Of a stretch of DNA of 64,000 nucleotides, positions 18,094 to 28,284 are shown piece after piece (the stretch's first letter is position 1; every line of letters starts with the position of its first letter). The notes under the pieces were generated by a model. The model saw nothing but the letters and a program-made list of their open reading frames with translations. It had not been told where the DNA came from and did not search any database. Where the stretch lies: contig JAIPGO010000002.1 in assembly GCA_021736135.1 (NCBI GenBank), positions 1 through 64,000 on the forward strand, given 5' to 3'. This DNA comes from Candidatus Cloacimonadota bacterium (GTDB lineage: Bacteria; Cloacimonadota; Cloacimonadia; Cloacimonadales; TCS61). Made by a program: the position numbers and the translations under genes.

Positions 18094-19526
18094 AGATAAA
18101 GGCAGGGAAAATAGGAAAAGTTAATTTTTCAGGAGAAACGTTCTAAATAATTGTGAGAGTTTCCTGTGGGTCGCAAATAGAAGTTTCCGATTATGAAACG
18201 ATTATAACCCAATCGGATGCCAATCGGGTGCTATTAGGGTGATGAGTTAGACAATAAATAAGGGTAATTTGTTTTGTTTCAGTACAATATGAAGATTTCG
18301 CTGAAATTGTAGAATTTTAGTTGCCTTGATACGGGTGTTAAGACAAGTGAGAAGAGAAAAAAGAGAAATATTTTTGGAGAACAGGTGTTGCAATTAAGGT
18401 TGTTCTTCACTGCGTTCTGGCGTGAACAGTGAATGGTGATCGGTGAGAAGAAATGAAGATTTCTTTCACCACAGAGGGCACTGAGTAAATGTAAAATGTA
18501 AAATGTAAAATGTAAAATAAACGGTTTTCGGATTTCGACTTACGATATTTAATTAATACTTGACTGGAAATAAGTAAAATCAGTTAATTGGATTGTTAAT
18601 GATTAATTGGCTATGGAGAATTAACGATGATCTGGCAGAATATTACTGAAACAGGAGAGGTTTATCCGTAAACAGGTCAGGATATTGCTTATTCATCGTA
18701 AGATCTTTGTCAGCTATATAATGTGATTAAGGCTAATGATCATTAACACAGGGATAGCAATGTATCACGTCGGCTATTGTTTATCATCAGGTGAAAATAC
18801 GTTGCGAATAATAAGTGAATAACAATCAATAGCTCACTATAAAAAGTCATTTCACTGCGGAAACGCAGAAATCGCGGAAAAGAAATTCAGATAAGGCACT
18901 TTAATAAAAGTAACTTTTTGAATTTGGGCTCTTTGTCATATTATTTTTAATGGTTTTATCATAATTCTTAGTTTTAAGTGTGGGCTCAATCAAGATAATA
19001 TTACCAGGTAGCAGATAAAGTGTTAATGATCTTTTAAGAGTAAATATAAGTAACATTGGAATGATTATTGCATAATAATTGAGCGAGTAAACAATGATTA
19101 TGTGAACATAAATATTAGATAAATTGAAATGATATAATATTATAAGTGACAATGTGAGAAGATGTGTACAGATACTGGATGTAAACATAGAGATACATAA
19201 AACATCGATTGTAATATAGTAAGATTGCAGTAAATATGGTTGATACATTTGATTTAGTATGATTGTAAACTTTATTTACAGTGAGATTAATGATGAAGGA
19301 GGATCGGATGTTGGCAGAAAGTGATCTTTCAAGGAGAAAAACCGTAACTATATATATATATATAGCTTTAGGTTGATTTTGCCGGTTTGCAGCGAGTATT
19401 GGTGAGCGCGGAGGCGCTCTAATAATTATGAATTTTAAATTATGAATTTTGAATGACAGGAACACTCTTTTCTTGAGATAACTGCCCTGGAGCGAGGAAT
19501 TAAATGTTATCGCTAAAAGAAAGGGC

Positions 19527-19559
19527 GCTGCCTGAACATTTTGGGTATGTACAGGCAGC
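19527..19559 (+). promoter_or_regulatory. Hairpin in the leader of beta-helix gene 1
   Basis: GCTGCCTG at 19527-19534 pairs with CAGGCAGC at 19552-19559. It sits 43 bases before the ATG of the first beta-helix protein; the two downstream paralogues also carry leader hairpins, of a different sequence. Confidence 0.5.
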
Positions 19560-19602
19560 TAATCGTTAACCGATTTACACGAAAAATATTTTGGAGTTAA
19601 AA

Positions 19603-22065
19603 ATGAACAAGATATATTTTATTTTGGCACTCTTTGTATTGCCACTCTTCCTATTTTCTCAAACCCATTGGTATGTTGATGCATCGGCAACATCTCCCTT
19701 TTATGGTACTCAAGCAGATCCATTTGCAGAAATTTCTGATGCTGTTGATGCTCTTGATGATGGTGATATTGTACATGTTGCAGCAGGTACATACAGAGAG
19801 ACAGTAAATTTCGTTGATCACTATTTTGATCTAATGGGAACTGATGCTTCTACAACTATAATCGATGGAAATGGAACTTATGACGGAATCATTGTTCCGA
19901 CTACTGGGGCAGCAATTACCGGAGTTAGTACTATCAAAGGTTTTCTCATTACAGATAGTGATCCGGGAGAAAATTCTAATGGGGGAGGTATTCACATCAC
20001 CAACAGAAATGTCAAAATCATGAGTTGTGATATTTTTGATAATGACATTCCTGGTGACGGTGGTGGAATATACTTCTTTGGAGATGATGATACCAATACA
20101 TATAAACTGGAAATAACAAGCACTGATATTAGAGGTAATGCTTGTGATGGTGACGGTGGTGGAATCTACTTTTATAGTGAAGAATCTGATGTTTTGGATA
20201 TTGATGATTGTAATATTTACGAAAATGAATGTCTTTATCTGGGTGGAGGAGTTTTTACCTCCGGAGATTTCGGGGATTTGATGTCATTATCATTTCAGAA
20301 TTCAAGCATTTATGGTAACGTCAGTACAAGCAATAATGCAAATAACAGTAAGGGTGGTGGCATTTATGCTGCATATCTCGACTATAGAAACCTTACATTT
20401 GAACACTTACTTGTATTTGAAAACATATCATATGATCACGGAAGCGGAATAGCAATTGCAAATTCTGATGGAGCTGATACTGATAATCGTATTATTTTTA
20501 ATAATCTTACTGTTGTCGATAATGAATGTGATGTTGCCAGTGGCAATCCAGGATTTTATTTTGAGTCCTGCTCCTTTACAAAGGTGATCAATACCATTCT
20601 CTGGAGTAATGAGAGTTCTAATGGTGTGGGATCTCAAGTATCACAGGGACCTGTTGAATATTGCTGTGTTGAAGGTGGATATGCTGGAGATACAAATATT
20701 GATGATGATCCTGACTTTATGGATGCTGCTGGTGATGATTATAGTTTGGAAGACTTCAGCCTATGTATCGATATGGGAGATGTAGATTCTTCTTATGATG
20801 ATCCGGATGATTCCAGAGCAGATATGGGATATGAATATGTTGATCAGGATGAATTTGAGTTTAGCGGCTTCGGTACTCCAACTACACCTATCTGGCATTG
20901 GTTAAGTTATCCTCGTTTACCAGTTAGCACATCTACGAATACCGGGCAGAATGTTGATACCGAATTTGTTAGACATCACTGGAATACAATGCCCACGGAA
21001 TGTGGATGGTACTATGAAGATGTAGAATTTTTAAATGGGACATATTCTTCTCCAGATTGGACTTGGGACCCTACAACCACTACTAATTTTGAAAGTAAAA
21101 AAGGTTACAAAGTATATAGGAAAGGATCAGCTAGTCAGCATTACAGTCCTGGTAAAAAGTGCTTAGACGGTACTGATATCACAATATCGACAGGAGAAAA
21201 CTGGATCGGATATTTCCTGGAAGACAGTCAGAAACCATCCGAAGCCTTTCCATCAGCAGTTCTTGATGATCTTGATGAAGTAAAAACACAGACCTGGACT
21301 TGGGGACGAGATGAATATGACGAATGGGAAGAAGACGTATATACTATCAATTATGGAGATTGCGTGATAGTTGATGCAACAGATAATAATACTTTTGATT
21401 GGGAAGCAGCATCCAGGTCAGAACCAATAATCCGACCTGAACCCCAGCAATTTACATATGTAGAAGAAATCGATTATCAGCCCATTTATGTTGATTTTGG
21501 CGAAAACGATCTTCCTTTGGAGATAGCTGTATATGTAGATGATGAATGCAGAGGGGCAGAAGTCGTTGATGGTCAGATTACTCAGATTTGTGCATACATC
21601 CTGGAATGTGACCCCGGTTTACAGGTGGAGTTTGAGTTTTATTATGACAATCGTCAATTTGGTGACAGAGTCAGGATTTATGATATCGAAACTGCATCAG
21701 GGATGGAAAAGAACACAAATCTTACAACGGGCATGCCCGGGGATAGATATTTTATCTCTTTCAGAGATATTGATTTCGAAGTTCCTGAACCTCCAATCGC
21801 TTTGCATTGTTACCCAAATCCCTTTAATCCTGAATTGACAATTTCGTTCAATGTGGATGAAACTCAGGAAGTTGATCTTGTAATCTATAACAGTAAGGGT
21901 CAGAAAGTTAAGACTATGGTTAACGAACTTTTCCGTCCTGCTGATTATTCACTGGTCTGGAATGGTAAAGATGACAGTAATCACTCTGTAAGTAGTGGTG
22001 TGTATTTCATCAGGCTGCAGATTGGTGATGATATCGTGAATGATAAGGTGATCTTGATGAAGTAA
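19603..22065 (+). CDS. Secreted right-handed beta-helix protein with C-terminal sorting domain (paralogue 1)
   Basis: An 821-residue exported protein. The signal peptide MNKIYFILALFVLPLFLFSQ is followed by a DUF1565-type start (WYVDASATSP..GTQADPFAEI), then parallel beta-helix repeats rich in Asn, Asp and Gly (about 40-420) of the pectin-lyase-like fold. A linker region (about 425-730) precedes the C-terminal FlgD/Por-secretion-like domain starting at CYPNPFNPELTISF and ending SSGVYFIRLQIGDD. It probably is a surface adhesin or polysaccharide-binding protein. I prefer the ATG at 19603, which has TTGGAG ahead, over an upstream TTG that is part of that site. Confidence 0.85.
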   Translation: MNKIYFILALFVLPLFLFSQTHWYVDASATSPFYGTQADPFAEISDAVDALDDGDIVHVAAGTYRETVNFVDHYFDLMGTDASTTIIDGNGTYDGIIVPTTGAAITGVSTIKGFLITDSDPGENSNGGGIHITNRNVKIMSCDIFDNDIPGDGGGIYFFGDDDTNTYKLEITSTDIRGNACDGDGGGIYFYSEESDVLDIDDCNIYENECLYLGGGVFTSGDFGDLMSLSFQNSSIYGNVSTSNNANNSKGGGIYAAYLDYRNLTFEHLLVFENISYDHGSGIAIANSDGADTDNRIIFNNLTVVDNECDVASGNPGFYFESCSFTKVINTILWSNESSNGVGSQVSQGPVEYCCVEGGYAGDTNIDDDPDFMDAAGDDYSLEDFSLCIDMGDVDSSYDDPDDSRADMGYEYVDQDEFEFSGFGTPTTPIWHWLSYPRLPVSTSTNTGQNVDTEFVRHHWNTMPTECGWYYEDVEFLNGTYSSPDWTWDPTTTTNFESKKGYKVYRKGSASQHYSPGKKCLDGTDITISTGENWIGYFLEDSQKPSEAFPSAVLDDLDEVKTQTWTWGRDEYDEWEEDVYTINYGDCVIVDATDNNTFDWEAASRSEPIIRPEPQQFTYVEEIDYQPIYVDFGENDLPLEIAVYVDDECRGAEVVDGQITQICAYILECDPGLQVEFEFYYDNRQFGDRVRIYDIETASGMEKNTNLTTGMPGDRYFISFRDIDFEVPEPPIALHCYPNPFNPELTISFNVDETQEVDLVIYNSKGQKVKTMVNELFRPADYSLVWNGKDDSNHSVSSGVYFIRLQIGDDIVNDKVILMK

Positions 22066-22121
22066 CTGACTTCATCAGCGAGAATCGTGAATTGTGATTC
22101 GTGATTCGTGATTCGATAAGA

Positions 22122-22147
22122 CCTGGCGTCCCTTAAGGGGCGTCAGG
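22122..22147 (+). promoter_or_regulatory. Conserved leader hairpin, copy 1
   Basis: CCTGGCGTCCC pairs with GGGGCGTCAGG (11 bp, two G-U) around UUAA. It lies between paralogues 1 and 2, 23 bases before the next ATG. No T run follows, so it is not an ordinary terminator. Homologous hairpins occur before paralogue 3 and before the broken fourth gene. Confidence 0.65.
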
Positions 22148-22170
22148 ATATTATAAATACTGAGGTAAAG

Positions 22171-24480
22171 ATGAAAAATACTGTCTTCTTGTTGCTAATG
22201 GTGATTTTTGCTTGTTTGCTGAGTGGAACTACTATTGAAGTAAATCTTGATGGAACAGGCGATTATCTGACGATCCAGGAAGGTATTGATGCAAGCTCAG
22301 ATGGGGATATAGTACTCGTTTATCCTGGCAGGTATTATGAGCATATCAATTATAATGGTAGGACCATCACTGTTGCCAGCTTGAATTATACAACAGGAGA
22401 AGAACATTATATCCGCGAAACGGTAATTGATGGCAGCGATATTGGCAGTTGCGTAAGAGTTGATTCTGAGGAAGGAGAATTGACTACTTTGCAAGGATTT
22501 ACTATAACTAATGGTGCTGGAGATCTAACACATCCAAGTCAGAGGACCGGAGGTGGGATTTTATTGAGGAATTATTCACATCTGCGGGTAATAAATTGTG
22601 TGATTACCAGAAATAGAGCATCCGGAGGAGGTGGGATATTTACTTCACAAAGCAGCATATATCTGGAAGGAACAACAATCAGTTACAACTGGGCTTCATA
22701 TTTTTATAGTGGAGGATTATTTACTAGTCATATGGTTGAAGTGATATTTAGTGAAGAAAATCGCTGCAATATTTATAATAACTATGGGCAATATGCTAAT
22801 GATATCTGTAATAGTGGAGATGAAGGTGATTATACCGTTATAGTTGATATTTTCACAGTACTGGAGCCGGATCTATATTATTTGATGGGTTTCAATAATC
22901 AAAGTCACTTTGAATTTTTTGAAATTGAGTATGATATTTTGAATGGATATGTGGATGACGCCGAGCATGACATTTATGTGGCACCTGATGGTGATAACTC
23001 TAATAGTGGGATTAGTCCTGATGAGCCGATGCAGTCGATCTCAGATGCCCTTTTCAGGATAAAATCGGATGAAGATAATCCAAGGACAATCCATTTAGCA
23101 CCAGGTCGATATAGTCCCTCAGATAATGGACAGGTTCTTCCTTTACATTTAAAGAGTTTTGTTTCTCTGGAAGGTGCTGGAATGTATGATACAATTATTG
23201 ACGGAGAAGATTATTACAATATGCTATATGATCTCATTAGCCGAAATGGGTATTCAATCAGAAACCTCAGTTTTGAAAATTTCTTCAGTCCTATGGATGT
23301 AGAACCCTATTCCATTCAGTACAGTTGTTATTTTTCAGGAGTGAATGAAAATCTGGAAAACCTTTTAATAGAAAATGTGCGATTTGCTAACTGCGGCGAT
23401 GGCTCGGATCCAGGATTTCACAATTACTACTTGATTATGAGTACAAGAGGGATAGACATTAACAATGTGTTGATTGAAGATAATGAATCAAGAATAACAG
23501 CATTTAAACTATATGGTTCTGGTTATGGGGATTATAATATTATAAATATCACAAATACGATAATGAGGAACAACGCGAATTTCAGCGGACTTGTTTACTT
23601 TGGAAATGAGAATGAAAATAACCAGTTAAATATTATAAATTTTGAGTACACTGGAAATCATTATGATTATCCCGGATGGGTACCGGGAGCAATTTTTACG
23701 CATGGAATGACGATTTACGGGCCTAGTCAGATAAATATAATCAACAACACTCTTTCTGATAATACTTCCGCTCATGATAGTGGGCAACTACTTTCCTTCA
23801 AATTTTCTATGGATGTAAATATGCTTAACACCATAATATCCGGTTATCCGAATTATGCAATTAGAAGAAGCCTTGGTAACGGTGAGATATCACAGGATTT
23901 TAACCTTGATCATTGCTTGATTGAAGGTGGATATGATGATATCTTTGGGGCACTGTTTCCTGGACTTGTTTATGGAGAAGTATTAGAAGGTGATCCACTT
24001 TTTGATGTAGAGGGTGAATATCCTTATTATTTGTCTAATACATCTCCCTGCGTTGGAGCTGGAACTTTGGATTTGCCGGATGAAATTGTATTACCAGAAT
24101 ATGATCCAATGGGTAATCCCCGGATATTAGGTACAAACATCGATATTGGTGCTTATGAATGGAATGGATGGATCAATCCTATCATTGAAGAATCAATCGA
24201 ACCCGTTCCTTATGATTTCTGTTGTTATCCGAATCCTTTCAATCCTGAAACTACGGTTTCTTTCTCATTGGAAGAATTATCTGAGGTGGAAGTTGTGATT
24301 TACAACGTGAAAGGTCAGAAAGTCAGAACCTTGGTTGACGAAACTTTCAGACCTGATAAATATAGTATAGTCTGGAAAGGAAATGATGATAGCGGTCATA
24401 GTGTAGGTTCCGGAGTATATTTTGTTAAATTATCCGTTGATAATGAGCAGTTTACTAACAAAGTGATTTTGATTAAATAA
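22171..24480 (+). CDS. Secreted right-handed beta-helix protein with C-terminal sorting domain (paralogue 2)
   Basis: A 769-residue exported protein with an N-terminal signal peptide (FLLLMVIFACLLSG). Residues 25-110 contain the TIQEGIDASSDGDIVLVYPGRYYE segment typical of DUF1565/pectin-lyase-like proteins (quoted in part: TIQEGIDASSDGD). Two beta-helix blocks follow, the second restarting at DIYVAPDGDNSNSG. The C-terminal sorting domain begins CYPNPFNPETTVSF and ends SVGSGVYFVKLSVD. A surface role is likely. It shares its tail with paralogues 1 and 3, which suggests local duplication. Confidence 0.85.
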   Translation: MKNTVFLLLMVIFACLLSGTTIEVNLDGTGDYLTIQEGIDASSDGDIVLVYPGRYYEHINYNGRTITVASLNYTTGEEHYIRETVIDGSDIGSCVRVDSEEGELTTLQGFTITNGAGDLTHPSQRTGGGILLRNYSHLRVINCVITRNRASGGGGIFTSQSSIYLEGTTISYNWASYFYSGGLFTSHMVEVIFSEENRCNIYNNYGQYANDICNSGDEGDYTVIVDIFTVLEPDLYYLMGFNNQSHFEFFEIEYDILNGYVDDAEHDIYVAPDGDNSNSGISPDEPMQSISDALFRIKSDEDNPRTIHLAPGRYSPSDNGQVLPLHLKSFVSLEGAGMYDTIIDGEDYYNMLYDLISRNGYSIRNLSFENFFSPMDVEPYSIQYSCYFSGVNENLENLLIENVRFANCGDGSDPGFHNYYLIMSTRGIDINNVLIEDNESRITAFKLYGSGYGDYNIINITNTIMRNNANFSGLVYFGNENENNQLNIINFEYTGNHYDYPGWVPGAIFTHGMTIYGPSQINIINNTLSDNTSAHDSGQLLSFKFSMDVNMLNTIISGYPNYAIRRSLGNGEISQDFNLDHCLIEGGYDDIFGALFPGLVYGEVLEGDPLFDVEGEYPYYLSNTSPCVGAGTLDLPDEIVLPEYDPMGNPRILGTNIDIGAYEWNGWINPIIEESIEPVPYDFCCYPNPFNPETTVSFSLEELSEVEVVIYNVKGQKVRTLVDETFRPDKYSIVWKGNDDSGHSVGSGVYFVKLSVDNEQFTNKVILIK

Positions 24481-24515
24481 CGTGATTCGAAACTCGAAAC
24501 TCGAGACTCGAAAAT

Positions 24516-24539
24516 CTGGCGTCCCGAAAGGGACGTCAG
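24516..24539 (+). promoter_or_regulatory. Conserved leader hairpin, copy 2 (GNRA loop)
   Basis: CTGGCGTCCC-GAAA-GGGACGTCAG, a 10-bp stem closed by a GAAA tetraloop. Relative to copy 1 a G-U pair becomes A-U, keeping the stem. Upstream 35 bases of CGAAACTCGAAACTCGAG-type words are shared with copy 3. A second, weaker hairpin (TCCTCC/GGAGGA) lies at about 24553-24580. Confidence 0.65.
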
Positions 24540-24595
24540 GGATTTAAAACTGTCCTCCTTCGTGTGAAGCTTCGGAGGATCTTCGAGAGGTAAAT

Positions 24596-27538
24596 ATGAA
24601 AAAGACTACATTTATTATATTAGTATTAATATTTTCATTAAATCTAATGAGTACTTTGATCAACGTTCCTGATGCAGGAAGTGGAATTTTTGATATACAA
24701 TCCGGGATTGAGATTTCTGTTGATGGTGATACAGTCTTAGTAGCTCCCGGAATTTATTATGAAAACATCAATTTTATAGGAAAAAAGATTACTATTGCCT
24801 CGGAATTTATTTTTTCAGGAGATGATGATGATATTGAGGGAACAATTATTGATGGAGGTGGAGTTGATACAGTTGTCAGGATGGAAAGTGGTGAGGATAC
24901 ACTTAGTTATTTGTGTGGATTTGTGATCAGGAATGGCAATTACTACCGTGGGGGAGGCATTAGCATTTATCAAAGTGGAGCTAAGTTTGAACATTTAAAA
25001 ATCAGAAATAATATTGCTGAATCTCCCAATTTGCCACACGGAGGGGGACTTTTTGCAGATGGAGACTCCTGGTTACCGGGCTATAGACAAATAATCTTGA
25101 GGAATGTAGAGATAACTGATAATATTGCCAGGGGAGATTATCCTTCTGGTGGTGGTTTTACTCTTAAAAATAGGATTGATTTAATTATCTTTGAAAATGT
25201 TTTAGTGTCAGATAATCTTGTCGATGGTTACACGGCATGTTGCTCAGGAGGGGGAGAAATTTCAGAGGCAGATAACATCTCATTAAAAAATTGTTTTATA
25301 AGTAATAATCTTGCCACTGCCCCACAGAGCGGATCAGTAGGGGGAATTGGTATGAATGATATTATTGATGCCAGCATAGAAGATTGTCAGATAATCGGAA
25401 ATACTGTAGATACTGGATACAGCCGTTGTGGGGGAATGGGTATATCTGGTTCAGGAGATATCACTATCAAGAATTGTTTGATAGCTGACAATTCATCAAT
25501 CGCTGGTGGACCCTGGGGTGATGAAGCAGGTGGAGGAGGGATGTCTTTATCAAGAGGTAATTTTATAGTGGAAGATTGTGAAGTAAGAGGAAATGTTGCC
25601 AGTGATGGATGCGGAGGTTTAGGAATATCTCTGGATTGCAATGCTGTTTTGAACAGGTTACTGATCCATGATAATGTATCTGCTGAAGGAGCAGCATTAA
25701 TGACTGGTGATGTTGATTGCCTATTGATCAACAGTATTGTTTATAATAATCCGTCAACATTCAACGGAGGTATGAGTTCTTTGTATGATAGCCGTATTCG
25801 CATTGTAAACTCAATTTTCTGGAATAACGGAGGAAGCAATTTTTTACTTAATGAACCTCTTGATCTGCAGATTTATCATAGTATTATTGAAGATGGTGAA
25901 GGTAGTATTGAGTGTTTAAACGGAGCTGATTATTTTTGGGGTGAGGGTAATCTGGATGGCGACCCGATGTTTGTGAATGCAGGAGGAGATGATTTTCATT
26001 TGCTGACTGGTTCACCGGGAATAGATAGTGGCGTGAATGCCTGCTTGTTGTGGGGAGATGAGGCATATTTTGTGCCGGAAGAGGATATAATCGGTAAAAA
26101 CAGGGATATTGGCATATTTGAGACTGGTGATGAGGATTATTATTTTGATCTGCCGACTTATCTTAGTGTGGATGAGGATAATATATTAAATTTTGATCTG
26201 GAAGACTATATGATGGGAATGGAGGGTCAGATTTCGGGCAGTTGCGAGAATAACCTTACGAGTATGGTCGTGGGTAATGTGATAAGCTGGCAGCCTTTTG
26301 AGAACTGGTTTGGTTTTGATGAGGTATGGGTGAATTTTGAAACTACCGGTGGTGAGACTTTCAGTGATTTTATATTGATAGAGGTTATGGCTGTTAATGA
26401 TGCACCCATTATCGAATTACCTGATATGGTGAGTTTTAATAATATTGGTCATCACTTGATGGACGTTTTGCAATATATCAGTGATATTGAAGGTCAGACT
26501 GTGATGGTATCTGCCAGTGGCAGTGAACATATAACGGCAGAAATTCAGAATCCGAACCCGTTACTGGAAGGGGAACCGGGCTGGCAGGGAATTGAAACAA
26601 TAACAATCTATGCGGAAGATGAATGGCAGAGGCTGCTATCTTCGGATACTATGCTTGTGGAAGTATATTGCCTGCCTATCGCCGATTGCGGAGAAGATAT
26701 TTTTTGTCGCGATGGAGAAACGGCGACTCTGGATGGCAGCTTAAGTATTGATCCGCTTCTCAATGGATTGAGTTATTTCTGGAACACGGAAGCAGAAATA
26801 GAGATTGATAACGCTGAAAGTATGTTAGCAATAGCACATTTGCCCGAAACCGAAGAAATGGTGGAAGCAGTAATAAATCTGGAGGTCAGTGACGGTTTTA
26901 ACAGTTCCACGGACAGCATGCTTCTGGAATTCTGGGATGATGAACCGGTTGATGTGGAATGCGACATGTATCCGGCATCATCTTTGATAAGGATAAACTG
27001 GTCACCGGGTCCGGCAGCCGAAAGTGAACATTTTGAGCTATTGGGCTATCAGATGTATTTTGAAGGTTGTGAATATGACACTCTGCAAAATACAACTGAT
27101 TGTGTTTATATGTATGTATTACCGGAAGGAGAATATGAATTGGGAGTACAGGCAGTTTATTCAGATGGAGCATCCGGGATTGTGAATGTTTCCACGACTG
27201 ATGCGGATATAAATGATATTTCAGGTGTTACCGGTATTATTTCTGTTTATCCTAATCCATTTAATCCTGAAACTACAATTTCTTTTTTTACCACCACCAG
27301 CCTTCGTGGTACTACGACGTGGCAGGCAGAGGTCACAGAGATCACAGAGTTGAGTATTTACAATCTTAAAGGTCAGAAAATAAAAACTCTGGAGAATGGG
27401 ATATTGCCGGCTGGAAGGCATTCAGTGGTTTGGAAAGGAAATGATGATAGCGGTCATAGAGTGGGATCAGGAATGTATTTTATAAAACTTAAAGTTGGTG
27501 ATGAGGTGTTTACTAATAAGGTGGTTTTGATTAAATAA
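24596..27538 (+). CDS. Secreted beta-helix protein with Ig-like region and sorting domain (paralogue 3)
   Basis: A 980-residue exported protein. Signal peptide, beta-helix repeats rich in GGG and NN (about 25-490), then cadherin/Ig-like segments (FETTGGETFSDF.., VNDAPIIELPD, GSLSIDPLLNGLSYFWNT) and a fibronectin-like segment, ending in the sorting domain CVYPNPFNPETTISF-type (here SVYPNPFNPETTISF) and SGMYFIKLKVGDE. The sorting domain is about 12 residues longer than in its paralogues because of an insertion (TTTSLRGTTTWQAEVTEI region, 27290-27345). A surface protein of unknown ligand. Confidence 0.85.
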   Translation: MKKTTFIILVLIFSLNLMSTLINVPDAGSGIFDIQSGIEISVDGDTVLVAPGIYYENINFIGKKITIASEFIFSGDDDDIEGTIIDGGGVDTVVRMESGEDTLSYLCGFVIRNGNYYRGGGISIYQSGAKFEHLKIRNNIAESPNLPHGGGLFADGDSWLPGYRQIILRNVEITDNIARGDYPSGGGFTLKNRIDLIIFENVLVSDNLVDGYTACCSGGGEISEADNISLKNCFISNNLATAPQSGSVGGIGMNDIIDASIEDCQIIGNTVDTGYSRCGGMGISGSGDITIKNCLIADNSSIAGGPWGDEAGGGGMSLSRGNFIVEDCEVRGNVASDGCGGLGISLDCNAVLNRLLIHDNVSAEGAALMTGDVDCLLINSIVYNNPSTFNGGMSSLYDSRIRIVNSIFWNNGGSNFLLNEPLDLQIYHSIIEDGEGSIECLNGADYFWGEGNLDGDPMFVNAGGDDFHLLTGSPGIDSGVNACLLWGDEAYFVPEEDIIGKNRDIGIFETGDEDYYFDLPTYLSVDEDNILNFDLEDYMMGMEGQISGSCENNLTSMVVGNVISWQPFENWFGFDEVWVNFETTGGETFSDFILIEVMAVNDAPIIELPDMVSFNNIGHHLMDVLQYISDIEGQTVMVSASGSEHITAEIQNPNPLLEGEPGWQGIETITIYAEDEWQRLLSSDTMLVEVYCLPIADCGEDIFCRDGETATLDGSLSIDPLLNGLSYFWNTEAEIEIDNAESMLAIAHLPETEEMVEAVINLEVSDGFNSSTDSMLLEFWDDEPVDVECDMYPASSLIRINWSPGPAAESEHFELLGYQMYFEGCEYDTLQNTTDCVYMYVLPEGEYELGVQAVYSDGASGIVNVSTTDADINDISGVTGIISVYPNPFNPETTISFFTTTSLRGTTTWQAEVTEITELSIYNLKGQKIKTLENGILPAGRHSVVWKGNDDSGHRVGSGMYFIKLKVGDEVFTNKVVLIK

Positions 27539-27572
27539 CGTGATTCGAAACTCGAAACTCGAGACTCGATAA

Positions 27573-27598
27573 CCTGGCGTCCCGCGAGGGGCGTCAGG
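27573..27598 (+). promoter_or_regulatory. Conserved leader hairpin, copy 3 (GNRA loop)
   Basis: CCTGGCGTCCC-GCGA-GGGGCGTCAGG, 11 bp with a GCGA tetraloop. It precedes the aborted fourth gene at 27621 by 22 bases. Confidence 0.65.
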
Positions 27599-27620
27599 AT
27601 TTATAATAAAGAAGGTCGAT

Positions 27621-27689
27621 ATGAAAAAGATGATATTTTTACTTATAGTGTTGTTGATGATTGGTGATTGGAAGACCTATGACTGTTAG
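27621..27689 (+). pseudogene. Remnant start of a fourth beta-helix/surface protein gene
   Basis: After the conserved leader hairpin and a GAAGG site, ATG opens a 22-codon frame that reads as a signal peptide (MKKMIFLLIVLLMIG) and then changes into repeat-derived sequence and stops at TAG. The position matches exactly where a further paralogue would begin. I infer that the body of the gene was deleted or replaced by repeats such as the 34-base element at 27723. Confidence 0.55.
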
Positions 27690-27722
27690 ACTATTTGACT
27701 GTTTATGTCGATATTGATCTCC

Positions 27723-27756
27723 TTTCAATCGCATTAAGGGGTCTTAATGCACTCCA
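27723..27756. repeat. Dispersed 34-base hairpin repeat, copy 2
   Basis: Identical to 18060-18093, including the GCATTAAG-GGGT-CTTAATGC stem and the ACTCCA tail. Confidence 0.75.
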
Positions 27757-28284
27757 GATAGATTGGGAAACTGTGACAAATAGCAATTTAAAAAGTAAAA
27801 AGAGGAGAGAAAAATTAGCGCTCCTCTTTGCAGTTAATAATCTTCTCTTCATCCGTTTAATCCGCTTAATCCGCGGTTAAATAGCCCATTCTTCTTCTGC
27901 TTGTTTTGTTCGTTTTGGCTTGAGGGGTGTAATGTATGAAGCCTATTCGTTGCTAAGAATGAATTTAGAAGAGAAGATATTTTAACCGGGGAGAGAACAG
28001 AGTAAATGTAAAATGAGTCTTCACTTCTTTCAGCGTAATTCGTGAATCGGAATAGTAATGTAAATTGTAAAAATCCGGATATCTGCTCTCAGTTTCGGAT
28101 TAAGCCCCGGTGTTCATTCCCCAAAGTCACAAAGTTCGCTCTGGTGAACGTCCGCTTATCCTGGGGAAAGAAGAGAAGATTTTTTTCAACCGCGGATTAA
28201 AAGGATTTACACGGATATGAAATTTTATTTCGGCATGTGGACGTTCACCAATGCACAGCAGGGGGAATGAACACGTAGTATATA
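27757..28284. other. Degenerate intergenic region
   Basis: No gene seen. The region holds the left copy of a direct repeat (28045-28157) and a shortened inverted copy of that repeat's end (28236-28273: GTGGACGTTCACCA..GGGGAATGAACAC). Confidence 0.5.
28045..28157. repeat. About 113-base direct repeat, left copy, flanking the toxin-antitoxin region
   Basis: Begins AATCGGAATAGTAATGTAAA and ends in AACGTCCGCTT. It is roughly 85 percent identical by eye to 31325-31436 in the same orientation. Confidence 0.65.

Larger units (their letters stand above)
17648..19602. other. Long non-coding stretch rich in short repeats
   Basis: Almost 2 kb without a convincing gene. It contains the palindrome at 17781-17898, a copy of a 34-base dispersed repeat at 18060-18093, four tandem GTAAAAT units at 18491-18518, a TA run near 19349-19364, a GAGCGC/GCGCTC hairpin near 19407-19423, and a leader hairpin at 19527-19559. 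Reading frames on the minus strand at 18901-19465 are AT-rich, repetitive and resemble nothing known. I see no tRNA or CRISPR. Confidence 0.6.

Noticed and set aside
18901..19465. Two overlapping minus-strand frames in the gene-free stretch
   Set aside because: Very AT-rich, low-complexity translations with no ribosome binding site, crossing TA repeats and hairpins.
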